Positions 17,719 to 29,455 are shown, numbered from the stretch's first letter. The stretch: DNA of 64,000 nt from CAVVUF01 sp963751425 (GCA_963751425.1 CAVVUF010000002.1:1612001-1676000); one strand, 5' to 3'. The notes: generated by a model from the sequence alone, not told the origin. Numbers and translations: made by a program.

Positions 17719-18511
17719 ATGATCATCGAATATCATCGACCAACAACAATAGAAGAAGCTTTGGAGCTGCTGGCTCGCCAGGAGCCGCGCACGCTGCCGC
17801 TGGGCGGGGGCACGGTGTTGAACCGTCCTGATCCCGAGAAGGTAGCAGCTGTGGACTTGCAGGCTTTAGGCCTGGATGGCCTGCATAACACTGGGAAGAG
17901 CCTGGTAGTCGGGGCCGCAGTCACTCTGAACCGGTTTGCCAGGCAGCCTGGCTTACAGCCCGCCCTGGTCAAGGCGATCAACTTGGAGCTGAACTATAAC
18001 TTGCGCCAGGCGGCGACTGCTGCAGGGGTGCTGGTCTCGGCGGACGGGCGCTCGGGTTTTGCAGCGGCGCTGCTGGCGCTGGACGCGGAGCTGGAGCTGC
18101 GTGCGCATCCGGGAGGTGCCATCCCCGGAGCAGGAGAAGGTGGGGCTGGGCGAACTGCTGCCGCTGCGCAAGCGGCTCTTGCGCGGCAGGCTGATCACGC
18201 AGGTGAAGATCCCCCTGAACGTGCGCTTGTCTTATGAGATGGTGGCGCGCACACCGGCGGACCTGCCGATTGTGTGCGTGGCGCTGTCGCAGTGGGCTTC
18301 TGGGCGCACAAGGCTGGTGGTGGGTGGCTTCGGATCTGCGCCCAGCCTGGCGATGGATGGACCGGAGGAGGCTGGGGTGGAGGCTGCGGCGCGGGCAGTT
18401 TGCATGGGAGCCGAGGATGAATGGGCGAGCGCAGCCTATCGCAGTGATGCGGCGGCAACGCTGGCAAAGAGATGCCTGGAGAAGTTGCTCACGGATGAAT
18501 ACGGAGTGTAA
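17719..18511 (+). CDS. Xanthine-dehydrogenase-family FAD subunit (one frameshift)
   Basis: FAD-binding medium subunit (CoxM/XdhB-like) that passes electrons from the iron-sulfur centres. ATG 17719 opens MIIEYHRPTTIEEALELLAR; LPLGGGTVLN is the degenerate FAD loop and NYNLRQAATAAGVLVSADG the second FAD-contact region. A single-base break near 18105 moves to the frame with VGLGELLPLRKRLLRGRLI, VRLSYEMVARTPADLPIV and the CO-dehydrogenase flavoprotein C-terminal domain to LEKLLTDEYGV. The last residues (LLTDEYGV) are read from a CTCACGGATGAATACGG repeat. About 263 residues. Its partner Mo/2Fe-2S subunit is at 22116, beyond an unrelated peptidase gene. Confidence 0.8.
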
Positions 18512-18535
18512 AAAGAAGGACACGGAAAAATCGGA
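18486..18535 (+). repeat. Dispersed repeat, copy 4, overlapping a coding end
   Basis: GCTCACGGATGAATACGGAG starts inside the last codons of the FAD subunit and continues with GACACGGAAAAATCGGAAAG. It shows the repeat reaching into coding sequence. Confidence 0.7.
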
Positions 18536-18542
18536 AAGCGAC

Positions 18543-18681
18543 CTGTCATTCTGAGGAGCGCCGGCTGTTCTTTAGCCGCCGCGACCGAAGAATCCCTGTG
18601 GAAAATGTCTTTTATGGAATTCCATGTAAAAGGAAACACTATTTGCAAATAGGGGTTCTTCGCTTCGCTCAGAACGACAGA
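18543..18681. repeat. MITE-like palindromic element with TCATTCTGAG ends
   Basis: CTGTCATTCTGAG and CGACCGAAGAATCCC on the left are mirrored on the right by GGGGTTCTTCGCTTCGCTCAG and AACGACAG, giving imperfect terminal inverted repeats around ~80 bp. No open frame inside. Similar fragments occur at 3690, 21920 and 31930. It resembles the short TCATTCTGAGCGAAGCGAAG elements found in many genomes. Confidence 0.6.
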
Positions 18682-18786
18682 TGCGATGTGAAATGATTGG
18701 CGTAGATTAGCGGATTCGGTTTTTCCCTTATCCCTGAACCTTTTCCCCTTCGGGAAATGGGAATCAATTGAAGGAGATAAATTAGA

Positions 18787-21720
18787 ATGGTATCGCAACA
18801 TGGTTTTGAGTTAGTCAAAGAGCAGTTTATCAATGAATTGAATACGAAGGCACGCCTGTTCCGGCACGTGAAGACCGGGGCGCGGCTGCTTTCCTTGGAA
18901 AATCAGGAAGAAAACAAGGTCTTCGGGATCAGCTTCCGCACCCCGCCGCCGGATTCAACCGGCCTGCCGCATATCATGGAGCATTCGGTGTTGGGAGGGT
19001 CGCGGCGCTACCCGGTGAAAGAGCCCTTCGTCGAGCTGCTCAAGGGCTCGCTGAAGACCTTCCTGAACGCATTAACTGGGCATGATAAAACGATGTACCC
19101 GGTGGCCAGCCAGAACCTGAAGGATTTTTATAACCTGGTGGAGGTTTACCTGGATGCGGTCTTTTACCCGCTGCTTGCCCCGCATACTCTACAGCAGGAG
19201 GGCTGGCATTATGAATTAGACAGCCTGGAGGCTCCTTTGACGTACAAGGGGATCGTGTTCAATGAGATGAAAGGGAATTATTCCGATCCAGATAATTTGC
19301 TTGGCAAGCATGTTCAGGAATCGCTTTTCCCCGACAGTGTATATTCACGGGATGCCGGCGGTGACCCGGTGCACATCCCCGACCTGACCTACGCGCAGTT
19401 CAAGGCTTTCCACCAGACTTATTACCACCCTTCGAATTCTTATATCTTTTTCTACGGCGATGATGATCCCGAGGAGCGCCTGCGCCTGATGGACAGCTGG
19501 CTGAAAGATTTTGAGGCAATCAATGTGGATTCTGATGTGGCCTTGCAGCCGCGTTTTTCAGCGCCGAAGAAGCTGGAATTCTCTTACGATGTCAGCCAGG
19601 AGGAAGGCGAGGCAGCTGCGAAGAAAGCCATGCTGACGACCAACTGGATGCTGGATGAGATCAGCGATCCGCAGCTTTCCCTGGCGCTCCAAATCCTGTC
19701 CGACATCCTGATCGGCACACCGGCTTCCCCGCTGCGAAAAGCCCTGATCGATTCGGGTCTGGGCGAAGACCTGGCGGGCGGAGGCTTTGATGACCAGACG
19801 CGGCAGGCCTACTTCTCCACCGGCTTGAAGGGGATTGCCCTGGAAGATGCTGGCAAAGTAGAAGCGCTGGTGCTGAGGACGCTGGAAAAGCTTGTCGAAG
19901 AAGGCATCGATCCGGATATGATCGCAGCGGCGGTGAATACAATGGAGTTCAGGCTGCGTGAGCTCAATTTCGGCTCATTCCCACGCGGCCTGGTGTTAAT
20001 GTTTTCTGCTCTGAGCACCTGGATGTATGATGATGAGCCGCTCAAATCACTGGCTTTCGAAGCGCCGCTTGCGGCGATTAAAGCGGAGCTGGCAGCAGGG
20101 GAAGCGCTATTTCGAGGGCCTGATCGATACGTATTTCTTGAAAAACACCCACCGCGTGACGGTGCTGCTGAAGCCCGACCCGGAATTGGGGAAACAGAAA
20201 GAAGAAGCCGAGGCGCAGCGCCTGGCGAAGGTGCGGGAGGGGCTGTCAAAGGAGGAGCTGCAGGCGATCCTGGAGAACACCGCCGCGCTGAAAGAGAGGC
20301 AGGTGGCGCCTGATTCGCCCGAAGCGCTGGCGACCATCCCAGGTTTGCAGCTCGGCGACCTGGATAAGCAGGTCAGGACCATCCCGCTGGAGGTGGAAAA
20401 GGTGGAGGATAGCCCGGTTCTGTTCCATGACCTGTTCACCAACGGCATCCTGTACCTGGACCTGGGCTTCGACCTGCATAACTTACCGCAGAAATACTTG
20501 CCCTATGTGACCCTCTTCGGGCGCGCCCTGCTGGAGATGGGCACTGAGAAAGAAGATTATGTCAAGCTCTCACAGCACATCGGCCGCACCACCGGTGGGA
20601 TCGTGCCCACCTCTTTGGCTTCGATGAAGAGCGGGGGAAAGGGGAGTTTCGTCAAGCTGTTCCTGCGCGGCAAAGCGGTCATCTCCCAGGTGGATGAGCT
20701 GCTGGGTATTCTCAAGGATGTTTTGCTGACAGCTAGGCTGGATAACCCCGAGCGCTTCATGCAGATTGTGCTGGAGGAGAAAGCCAACCAGGAGGCAGGC
20801 CTGGTGCCAGCGGGGCATGGTGTGACCAATCTGCGCCTGCGCGCCCTGTTCAACGAGGCGGATTGGGCCAACGAGCAGATCGACGGGCCGAGCTACCTGT
20901 TCTTCTTGCGCAACTGGCGGAGCGGCTGGAGACGGATTGGGCGGGGGTGCTGGCGGACCTGGAAGACATGCGCCGGGTGATGATTAACCGCAGGGGCGTG
21001 ATCTGCAACGTCACCGTGGACCGGGAAAGCTGGAAAGCCATCCAGCCGAAGCTGGGTGCCTTCCTGAAGGCTCTGCCGGCTTCAGTCCAGGCGCCCGTTC
21101 ACTGGACGAGAGGTGAGGCGATTCCCTACGAGGGTCTTTCCATCCCTGCGCAGGTAAATTTCGTGGGCAAGGGTGCGGACCTTTTCAAGCTGGGGTACAA
21201 GCTGAACGGCTCGGTGCAGGTGATCCTCAACTTCCTGCGCACCACCTGGCTGTGGGAGCGTGTGCGTGTGCAGGGCGGGGCATACGGTGGGTTCGCCTCC
21301 TTTGACATTCGCTCGGGCGTCTTTACCTACCTGTCTTACCGCGATCCCAACCTGCTGAAGACGATTGAGAATTACGATGGAGCCGCTGCGTATCTGATGA
21401 ATGTGGATGAGGAGCGCTTGAGCCCCGCTGAGCTGACCAAGAGCATCATCGGAGCGATCGGCGCGCTGGATGCTTACCAGCTCCCGGATGCCAAGGGCTT
21501 CACCTCGCTGGTGCGCTACCTGGTAGGTGAGGATGATGAAATGCGCCAGCATTTCCGCGACCAGGTGCTGGGGGCTTCCATGGAGGACTTCAAAGCCTTT
21601 GGAAGTGTGCTGGAGAAGGTGATTCAATCTGGTAAGGTGGTGGTGGTCGGCTCGCAGGAGGCGCTGCAAGCGGCTAACCAGGAGCGGGAAGGCTGGTTGA
21701 CCATCCAGAAATTATTATGA
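18787..21720 (+). CDS. M16C zinc metallopeptidase, PreP-like (two frameshifts)
   Basis: Large (~975 residues) closed-chamber peptidase that degrades peptides. The inverted zinc motif is H62-x-x-E65-H66 in GLPHIMEHSVLGG, with the third ligand Glu in IVFNEMKGNYSD, and the M16C-associated linker and inactive C-terminal half follow (LRTTWLWERVRVQGGAYGGF). One break near 20100 (GCAGGGGAAG, expected GGG) and another near 20910 (GCGCAACTGG, one C missing) split it; residues on both sides match the expected order. ATG 18787 is preceded by AAGGAG. No signal peptide, so it should act in the cytoplasm. Its location between xanthine-dehydrogenase genes has no obvious functional reason. Confidence 0.9.
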
Positions 21721-22080
21721 GCTCGCGGATGAAGTGAGCAGATTAAAAAAGAGTACACGGAAAAGGCAGAAAGATGGAAAAGGCGGATTTTTTAAGGAAA
21801 AATCTGCTCACTGATGAACACAGAGAAACACGGATTAAAAAAGAGCAACGGAAAAGGCTGAAAAAAAGAAAAAACGGATAAAAAAATTGGTGAAATTGGT
21901 CGCAGATAAAAGAAAAGGATGGTTGTTCTGAGCGAAGATGAAGAACCCATGTGACGTAGGAAAACTGTGAGCCTCAATTTTGGACCGGTGGTTGGAAGGT
22001 ATAAGGGGCGCTTCGCTGGTGTTCAAAGAACGAACACCGCTCAGCGCGATAAGATTTAATTCGGTCGAAATGACATAGGA
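21720..22080 (+). repeat. Repeat-filled intergenic region, copies 5-6
   Basis: Directly after the peptidase stop come GCTCGCGGATGAAG then GTACACGGAAAAGGCAGAAAG, and at 21807 GCTCACTGATGAACACAG with GAAACACGGATTAAAAAAG. A degenerate GTTCTGAGCGAAGATGAAG fragment follows at 21925. The 395 bp gap to the next gene holds no credible coding frame. Confidence 0.7.
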
Positions 22081-22115
22081 TAATGAGATGGTATGCTTTT
22101 CGAGAATGAGGACGA

Positions 22116-25100
22116 ATGAACATAATTCTGAATGTCAACAACCAATCTCTTGAACTTGAGGTCCACCCCGGCGACAGCCTGTTGAAGGTGCTGCGCGGGC
22201 AGGGCTACTTCGGCGTCAAGCACGGCTGCGAGACGGGCGAGTGCGGGGCATGCACGCTGCTGCTGGACGGCAAGCCGGTCAATGCCTGCTTGCTGCTGGC
22301 TGCCCAGGCGCAAGGGCACACCCTCCAAACGATCGAAGCCCAGGGAGAGCATCCGCAGCAGGGCTGGCGGGAGACCCCAGGCTTGCATGCCTTGCAGCGG
22401 GCTTTCGTGGAGAGCGGGGCAGTGCAGTGCGGTTACTGCACCCCGGCGCAGATCCTGGCGGCTAAAGCCCTCCTGGAGCAGAACCCGGCCCCTTCAGAAG
22501 CGGAGGTGCGCGAAGCGCTCTCGGGGGTGCTGTGCCGCTGCACGGGATATCTCAAGCCGGTGCAGGCGGTGCTGCACGCCGCAGCCTGGCTGCGGGGTGA
22601 CGAGGTGCTTGAGCTGGGTGAATTTCCAAGCCATCCGGGGGCGCCTGGCACGAGACCGCTGGAGACTGGGTGGGGTGAGGGGTTGGAAATTTTGGACGGG
22701 CTAACAACTCCTCCTACAGTGACCCAACGGGTGATGCCAAAGATAGTAGTTGCTCCGCAGACGGAGAAGATGGAGCGGGTGGGCAAGCCTGAACCCAAAG
22801 TGGACGCGGTCAAGCTGGTGCAGGGCAAGCCGGCTTTCACAGCGGATGTGGAGATGCGCGGCTTGCTGCATGCCAAGGTGCTGCACAGCCCATTGGCGCA
22901 CGCCCGCATCAAGAAGATCGATGCCAGCCGGGCACGGGCCTTGGAAGGTGTGGCGGCGGTGCTGACCTGGCAGGATATCCCGCGCGTGGTGTATTCAACC
23001 GCCGGGCAGTCCGACCCCATCCCGGGGCCGCTGGACAGCTTCTCGCTGGACAACAAGGTGCGCTTCGTGGGCGACCGGGTGGCCTTCGTGGCGGCGGAGA
23101 CGGAGGCGATCGCCGAGCAGGCCTTGAAGCTGATCGAAGTGGAGTACGAAGAGCTGCCAGCCCTGCTCGACCCGCAGGAGGCCATGCAGGAGGGGGCGCC
23201 GCGGCTGCACGACGAGCCAGAATATGTTAATTTTGCCGATCTCGGATCCGAAACGCAACCTGGCGGCACACATCCATATTGATATTGGCGACGTGGAGAA
23301 GGGCTTTGCAGAGGCGGACTATATCTTCGAAGAAGAATACGAAGTGCCCAAGGTGCAGCAGGCGCATATCGAGCCGCATGTGACAATCACTTATTGGGAT
23401 GAAGACGACCGCCTGGTGATCCGCACCAGCACGCAAGTGCCCTTCCATGCCAGGCGCATCCTGGCGCCCGTCTTGGGGCTGCCGGTCAAGCGCATCCGGG
23501 TGATCAAGCCGCGCATCGGCGGCGGCTTCGGCGGCAAGCAGGAGATCCTGATCGAAGACGTGGCTGCTCACCTGACCATCGCCACGCGCCGCCCGGTGAT
23601 CTACGAGATGACGCGCGAGGAAGAATTCATCGCGGCGCGTTCGCGCCACCCCATGCGCATCCATATGAAGACCGGGGTGCTCAAGGATGGCACGCTGACG
23701 GCCAACGCCATGCACGTGCTGACCGATACGGGAGCTTACGGCTGCCATGCCCTGACTGTGACCGGCAACACCGGGCACAAGGCTATGGCGCTGTACGTGG
23801 GCGATGGAGCTTACCGCGAGAAGCCGAACATCCAATTCGTGGCGCACGTGGTCTATACCAACCACCCGCCCGCCGGGGCGTACCGCGGCTACGGCGTGCC
23901 TCAGGGTTATTGGCCGGTGGAGCGGCACATGGAACGGATCGCCCGCAAGCTGGGGCTCGATCCGTTGGAGTTCCGCCTGAAGAATGCCCTGCGAGCGGGC
24001 GAGCTGCACCCCTTCAGCACCGCCTGGAGCGAAGGTCGTGAGCCGCGCCCGGAAATTATCCAGACCTGCGGGTTGGAGGAATGTGTACGCCAGGGCAGGG
24101 CGGCGATTGGGTGGGACCAGAAATACAACAACCCGGAGTGGCATGCGGGTGCAGGGGCAGGAGCCTCCCACCCCTACATCAGGCGGGGGATCGGGGCGGC
24201 GCTGGTGATGCAGGGCACGGCTATCCCCTACCTGGATATGGGCGCTGCCAGCCTGAAGATGAACGATGACGGTTCATTCAACCTGCTGATCGGCGCCACT
24301 GACCTGGGGACCGGCTCGGATACCGTCCTGGCGCAGATGGCGGCGGAGGTGCTGGGTGTGGAGGTGGAGGATGTGATTACCTATTCCTCGGATACCGACT
24401 TCACCCCCTTCGATAAAGGGGCGTATGCCTCATCGACCACCTACATCTCCGGGACTGCGGTGACGCGTGCCGCCCAGCAGGTGGCTCAAAGGATCAAAGA
24501 ACGTGCCAGCCGCCTGTTCAATGAGCAGGATGCGGCACCAAAACTGCAACTTGTTAAGCCAGAAGAAATCCGGTTGAAGGAGCGCATGGCGCTGGCGCCA
24601 GACGGGCGCACGCTCGCGTTGAGCAAGATCGCCCACCACGCCCTGCACCATGCAGACCAGGAGCAGATCATGGCTACTGCTTCGTATATGTCTCCAGTAT
24701 CGCCGCCGCCCTTCGCGGCCCAGTTTGCAGAAGTGACGGTCGATACTGAGACCGGGCAGGTAACCGTCGATAAGCTGGTCATGGCGGTGGATTTGGGCGT
24801 GATTGTCAACCCGCTGACGGCTTCTGGGCAGATCGAAGGCGGGATGGTACAGGCTTTGGGGTATGCAGTTTGCGAGGAAATGGTGTATGATGAGGCAGGC
24901 AAGGCACGCGAGCGCGACTTCACCGATTACCATATCTTCCGCGCCCATGAGACGCCCGTTTTAGAGACGATCTTCGTCGAGACCTTCGAGCCTTCGCATC
25001 CCTTTGGGGTTAAGGCTGTAGCCGAGATCCCCATGGATGGCGTGGCGCCCGCGGTGGGTAACGCCGTCCTGGACGCGTGCGGGGCGGATATTAGAGAAAA

Positions 25101-25146
25101 CCCGCTGACACCAGAGAGCGTGTGGCGGGCTTTACAAACCAATTGA
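22116..25146 (+). CDS. Xanthine-dehydrogenase-type enzyme, fused 2Fe-2S and Mo subunits (one frameshift)
   Basis: About 1009 residues. N-terminal ferredoxin-like cluster CETGECGACTLLLDGKPVNAC and second cluster CGYCTP ... CRCTGY (residues ~35-145), then a linker, then the molybdopterin domain from VGKPEPKVDAVKLVQGKPAF: IGGGFGGKQE, AYRGYGVPQG, GTGSDTVLAQMAAE, and near the end GVKAVAEIPMDGVAPAVGNA with the likely catalytic Glu. A single extra base near 23255 (GCCGATCTCGGAT, expected GATTCGGAT) divides the ORF. Oxidises purines, aldehydes or N-heterocycles; substrate not decidable. Fusion lacks the FAD domain, which is probably supplied by the gene at 17719. XdhC for cofactor insertion is at 28624. 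Confidence 0.9.
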
Positions 25147-25161
25147 AACCAGGAAGAACTC

Positions 25162-27256
25162 ATGACATCGCCACTCCCCACTTTCCTTTATCCTGAAGAG
25201 CGCCGCTATGCGACTGTCTTGTTTGCCGATGTGCAGGGTTTTACGGCTTTATCCGAAAAGTATGACTTTGAAACCCTCAGCAACCTGATCAAGGATGTCT
25301 GGCTGAAGCTGGATACGGTGATCGAAGCGCACGGCGGGTTTATCGATAAGCACATCGGCGACGCAGTGATGGCGGTGTGGGGAGCGCCTTATGCGGGGGA
25401 GAATGATGCGGAACGGGCGGTGACGACGGGCCTGGCGGTGCAGGAGGCGATGAAGGAGTTCGCCATAGAGTTTGAACGCCCGGGGGCGGGTGAGCTGCGC
25501 ATCAGGGTGGGGATTAATACTGGCCTGGTGCTTTCGGGTTACGTTGGACTGCGTAACGAGTATACGGTGATGGGTGATACGGTGAATGTCTCGAACCGCC
25601 TGGAAAATTTTGCTGAGGCAGGCACGGTGGTGATCAGCGACGCCACCTTCCGCCTGGTGCGCGGCATCTTCCAGGTGCGGCGGCTGGCAACTCCGCTGCA
25701 GCTCAAGGGAAAGACGGAGCCGGTGCAGGCTTACCTGGTGGATGGGGTCATGCCCCAGCCCAGCCGGCTGCGCTACCGCAGCTCTGACAGCCTGGAAACC
25801 TGCATGGTTGGGCGTGAGGTGGAAATGGAGCGCCTGACCAGCCTGTACCAGCAGGCGGTGCAGTCGGACCAGCCCACCATGGTGCTGGTGACGGGAGAAG
25901 CAGGCCTGGGAAAATCTCGCCTGCTGATGGAATTCACCAGCTCACTGGAGGTCAATGAGAATGGCGTAACGCTCATGTCAGCGCGCTCGCTGGCACAGGC
26001 CTCGCAAGTACCGTTCTTCTTGTGGAAATCGCTGTGGTACCTGCGCTTTGGCTTGCAGGACAGTGACCCTTCGGAAGTAGCTCGAGAGAAGTTTATGCGA
26101 GAAGTCCAGCGTTTGTGGGGTTTTCAATTAGGCCCGGCCTCCTCGGTCGAAGCTGCCCACCTGATCGGCAGCCTGATCGGACTTTCATGGCCAGAAAGCA
26201 CTTTTTTAATGTCTTTCGAGAACAATCCGCAGGGAAGGGTGAAGCGTGCTTTCGAGCTGACGCGCGAATTGCTGCGGCGCATCTGTGCTTACCGCCCGAC
26301 GGTGATCTTGTTCGATGACCTGCAGTGGGCAGACAACAGCAGCCTGGAGCTGCTAGCCTACCTCTTCGAGCCGGCGGATTTAGCCCTGCAGTTGATGATA
26401 TTGGGCGGGGCGCGGCTGGAGTTCGCCCGCCAGCACCCGCAGTATTTGAATATTGCCTATATCTTGCAGCTCGAGCCACTGCCCGTGGAGCCTGGCATCG
26501 TGGGTGCGGCTTACCCGGACCTGCGCACACTGCCGGACGAAGTCCTGCTGGAGATCGCTGACCGGGCGGATGGCAACCCGTACTTTATGGAAGAGATGGC
26601 GAAAAGCCTGGTGAAAGCTGGAATGAACCAGGAAAGCCTATCTACCGAAGACATGTTAAACCGTCTGCACTCGAACCCGCCTGAAGTCGCTGCGGGTAAT
26701 GCTGCAGGCGCGCCTCGACAGCCTGACGCGCGAGGCGCGTGCCGTGGCCCTCTTGGCGGCGGTGGCAGGGCGGGTGTTTTGGGTAGGTGCGGTGGTGGCC
26801 GCGGCGCGTGTGGCAGAAGGTATGGGGACGGGACCGCTGGTATCCATCCCCGACGAGGTCATCGACCGTTTGATCCAAGATTCGCTGCGCCAGCTGATCC
26901 GGGCAGAATTGGCCTTCCCCAAGGCGAACACTCCCTATTCAGAGGAGCAGGAATTTATCTTCAAGCACTCACTGCTGCGGGAGGTGGCTTACGGGTTGAT
27001 TCCGGTGAAGAACCGCACGCGCTATCACCTGGCGGTGGCATTATGGCTGTCAGAACATGAGAACCTGGACTTCAAGATCATGGCAGCCGAGCATTTTGAG
27101 CTGGGCGGGGCCTTGGTGGAGGCAGTACAGCACTTTGAGATGGCTGCAGAAGCCGCCCGCTTGCGCGGGGCTGCCAGCGATGCCGATGCCTTAACCGCCC
27201 GCGTCCGCAAGCTGCGCGAGCGCCTGAGTACCCGGAGCCTGACAGGTCTGAAATGA
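25162..27256 (+). CDS. Class III nucleotide cyclase fused to AAA/NB-ARC-like ATPase (one frameshift)
   Basis: About 698 residues. Cyclase domain (~15-190): metal ligands Asp23 (LFADVQGFT) and Asp67 (HIGDAVMAVWG), adenine-selecting Lys63, and the transition-state pair Asn/Arg in VMGDTVNVSNRLE, so it looks active. ATPase domain from ~215: TCMVGREVEMERL, Walker A GEAGLGKSRLL, Walker B VILFDDLQWAD; then a helical region. A one-base break near 26690 (CCTGAAGTCGCTG, expected GAATCGCTG) interrupts the end of the ATPase part, which continues as VMLQARLDSLTREARAVALL to LSTRSLTGLK. Its stop overlaps the pyrophosphatase start by ATGA. Signal sensed unknown. Confidence 0.88.
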
Positions 27257-28597
27257 GCCGCCTCTACGTCATCGGACATGTCAACCCGGATACCGATCTC
27301 GATCGCCGCGGCAATGGGTTATGCCTGGCTGCTGCGTGAGCAGGCTGAAGAAGATGCGGTGGCGGCCAGGGCGGGGGCGATCAACCCGCAGACAACCTGG
27401 GTCCTGAAGCGCCTGGAGCTTGAGCCGCCGGTCTTGCTGGCCGATGCCTCGCCGCGCTTCGAATCGGTCACGCGCCGCCTGGATACAGCGCACCCCGACA
27501 GCCCCCTGCGCGATGCCTGGACGATCACAGCGCGTACGGGTGGGATCGCACCCATCGTACACGAAGACGGCAAACCCTACGGCTTAATTGATGGCTTCAG
27601 CCTCTACCGCTACTTGAACCAGCTCGTGGGCAGGCACCTGAGCCGCCAGGATTTGACGATCAGCGAAATCCTGGATGAGCCCTGCAAAGAAGCTTGCGAC
27701 ACCGATGTGCCGCGCTTTTTGCACAGCATACGCATCCGCGATGTATTGAACCGGATTTTGCGCGAGGAACACAATGATTTCCTGGTGGTCGATGAAGAAG
27801 GGCGCTATATCGGCGTCAGCCGGCAGCGGGATGTGCTGAACCCGCCGCGGCTGAGGCTGATCCTGGTGGACCACAACGAGCCCGGGCAGGCGCTTGGGGC
27901 GCTGGAAGAGGCGGAGCTGGTCGAAATCCTCGACCACCACCGGCTGGGAAACGCCTCCACGCACATCCCGATCCGCTTCACGGTGGATATCGTCGGCAGC
28001 ACGAGCACGCTGGTATCTGAGCGCATCGAGGATGCCGGGCTGAGCGCCCCGCCAGCGCTGGCGGGTATGCTGCTGGCAGGTTTGCTCTCTGATACCTTGA
28101 TCTTGACCTCTCCAACGACAACGGAGCGCGACCGGCACGCCGCAGAACGCCTGGGACGCTGGGCTTTTGTGGGCAGCAGTCCCCTGGCAGGAGAGAACGT
28201 GCCGAGCTTTGGAAAGCAAGTCTTGGGCGCTGGCTCTGGACTGCAGACGCGCCAGCCGAAGGAGATTGTCAGCACGGACCTGAAACTCTACGAAGCAGGG
28301 GGAGTGAAGTTCGCCATCGCACAGGTGGAGGTGACGAACCTGGTCCAGCTCAATGAGCACCTGGAGGGGCTGCGCAGCGCACTGAACGAGCTGCGCCAGC
28401 AGAGGGGGTTGGACTTTGCCATGCTGATGGTGACGGATGTGGTGTATAACCGCAGCAGCCTGGTGGCGGTAAATGCCCCACCGCTGCTGGATGATCTGCC
28501 CTATCCGCGCCAGGCGGATGGCACTTTCCTGGCGGAGGGGGTGGTGAGCCGCAAGAAGCAGCTTTTGCCATCGGTGTTGGGGTTATTGGAGGAGTAA
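27253..28597 (+). CDS. ppaC: Family II (Mn-dependent) inorganic pyrophosphatase with CBS domains (one frameshift)
   Basis: Hydrolyses PPi; DHH superfamily. From ATG 27253 the N-terminus reads RLYVIGHVNPDTD (metal ligands His9, Asp13, Asp15) and then, after removing one C near 27297 (ACCGATCTCGATC, expected GATTCGATC), SIAAAMGYAWLLREQA. Two CBS domains (GIAPIVHEDGKPYGLIDGF; FLVVDEEGRYIGVS) lie between the DHH half-domains, followed by LVEILDHHRLGN and the DHHA2-type end. CBS inserts regulate this class by adenine nucleotides. About 447 residues. The ATGA overlap with a nucleotide cyclase is notable because cyclases release PPi. Confidence 0.9.
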
Positions 28598-28623
28598 ACA
28601 TCGAACCACCAATAAATTAAAAT

Positions 28624-29400
28624 ATGAAATCGATTTACGAAGCGATTGTTGAGATAGAAGCCAAAAATGAGACAGCGGCACTGTGCACGATCGTGCGCAG
28701 CCAGGGCTCGACGCCGCGCCACACCACCAGCAAGATGCTGGTTTACCCCGATGGGCGCATCTTGGGGACGGTGGGAGGGGGAGAGGTGGAGAACCGTGTG
28801 CACACCGAAGCCCTGCAGGTGATTGCCGAGGGCAGGCCGCGCCTGCTTACTTATAATATGGCCGATCCCAGGCGTGGCGACCCGGGAGTGTGTGGAGGCC
28901 AATTGGAGATCTTTGTGGAACCCATTATCCCTCATCCTGTTTTGCTCCTGATCGGAGCGGGGCATGTCGGCAAGGCGGTGGTGCACCTGGCGAAGTGGCT
29001 GGGCTTCTATGTGATTGTCAGCGACGACCGCCCAGATTTCTGTACGCCGGAATTTGTCCCCGATGGCGACGAATACCAGGCTGTGGCGATGCGTTTGCTG
29101 CCGGAGAAGGTGAAAATCACGCCCTGGACTTATATCGTCTTGACCACGCGGGGGATGAACGTCGATGTGGAAGGGCTGCCGGCGCTGCTGGGCGAGCCTT
29201 ATGCGTATCTCGGTATTATCGGTTCGCAGAGGCGCTGGGCGTTGGCGCGCAAAGGGTTGGCGGAGAAGGGGATTTCGGAAGAAGTGCTGGATAAGATCCA
29301 TTCGCCGATCGGGCTGGAGATCGAGGCCGAGACGCCGGAAGAGATCGCGGTGAGCATTATGGCTCAGATCCTCTTGGTGCGGAACGAAAAACAAGAATAA
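28624..29400 (+). CDS. xdhC: XdhC/CoxF-family molybdoenzyme maturation factor
   Basis: 258 residues. Binds the sulfurated Mo cofactor and hands it to xanthine-dehydrogenase-type enzymes. N-terminal XdhC domain (CTIVRSQGSTPRHTTSKMLV, GTVGGGEVE) and C-terminal Rossmann-like XdhC_C domain (LLIGAGHVGKAVVHLAKWLG, VLTTRGMNVDVE, YLGIIGSQRRW). The ATG is in an AT-rich leader without a strong ribosome site. Expected client: the fused enzyme at 22116, perhaps also the set at 36499. A dispersed repeat starts immediately at its stop codon. Confidence 0.9.
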   Translation: MKSIYEAIVEIEAKNETAALCTIVRSQGSTPRHTTSKMLVYPDGRILGTVGGGEVENRVHTEALQVIAEGRPRLLTYNMADPRRGDPGVCGGQLEIFVEPIIPHPVLLLIGAGHVGKAVVHLAKWLGFYVIVSDDRPDFCTPEFVPDGDEYQAVAMRLLPEKVKITPWTYIVLTTRGMNVDVEGLPALLGEPYAYLGIIGSQRRWALARKGLAEKGISEEVLDKIHSPIGLEIEAETPEEIAVSIMAQILLVRNEKQE

Positions 29401-29455
29401 GCTCACGGATGATCACGGAGAAACACGGATTAGAAAGAAAGTACGCGGAAACAAC
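29400..29455 (+). repeat. Dispersed repeat, copy 7
   Basis: Starts at the last base of the XdhC stop: AGCTCACGGATGATCACGGAG, then GAAACACGGATTAGAAAG and GTACGCGGAAAC. The closest copy to the consensus in this window. Confidence 0.75.

Noticed and set aside
18787..21720. M16C peptidase as part of molybdoenzyme maturation
   Set aside because: Only position suggests it; M16C enzymes are general peptide-degrading proteases and repeats separate it from both neighbours.
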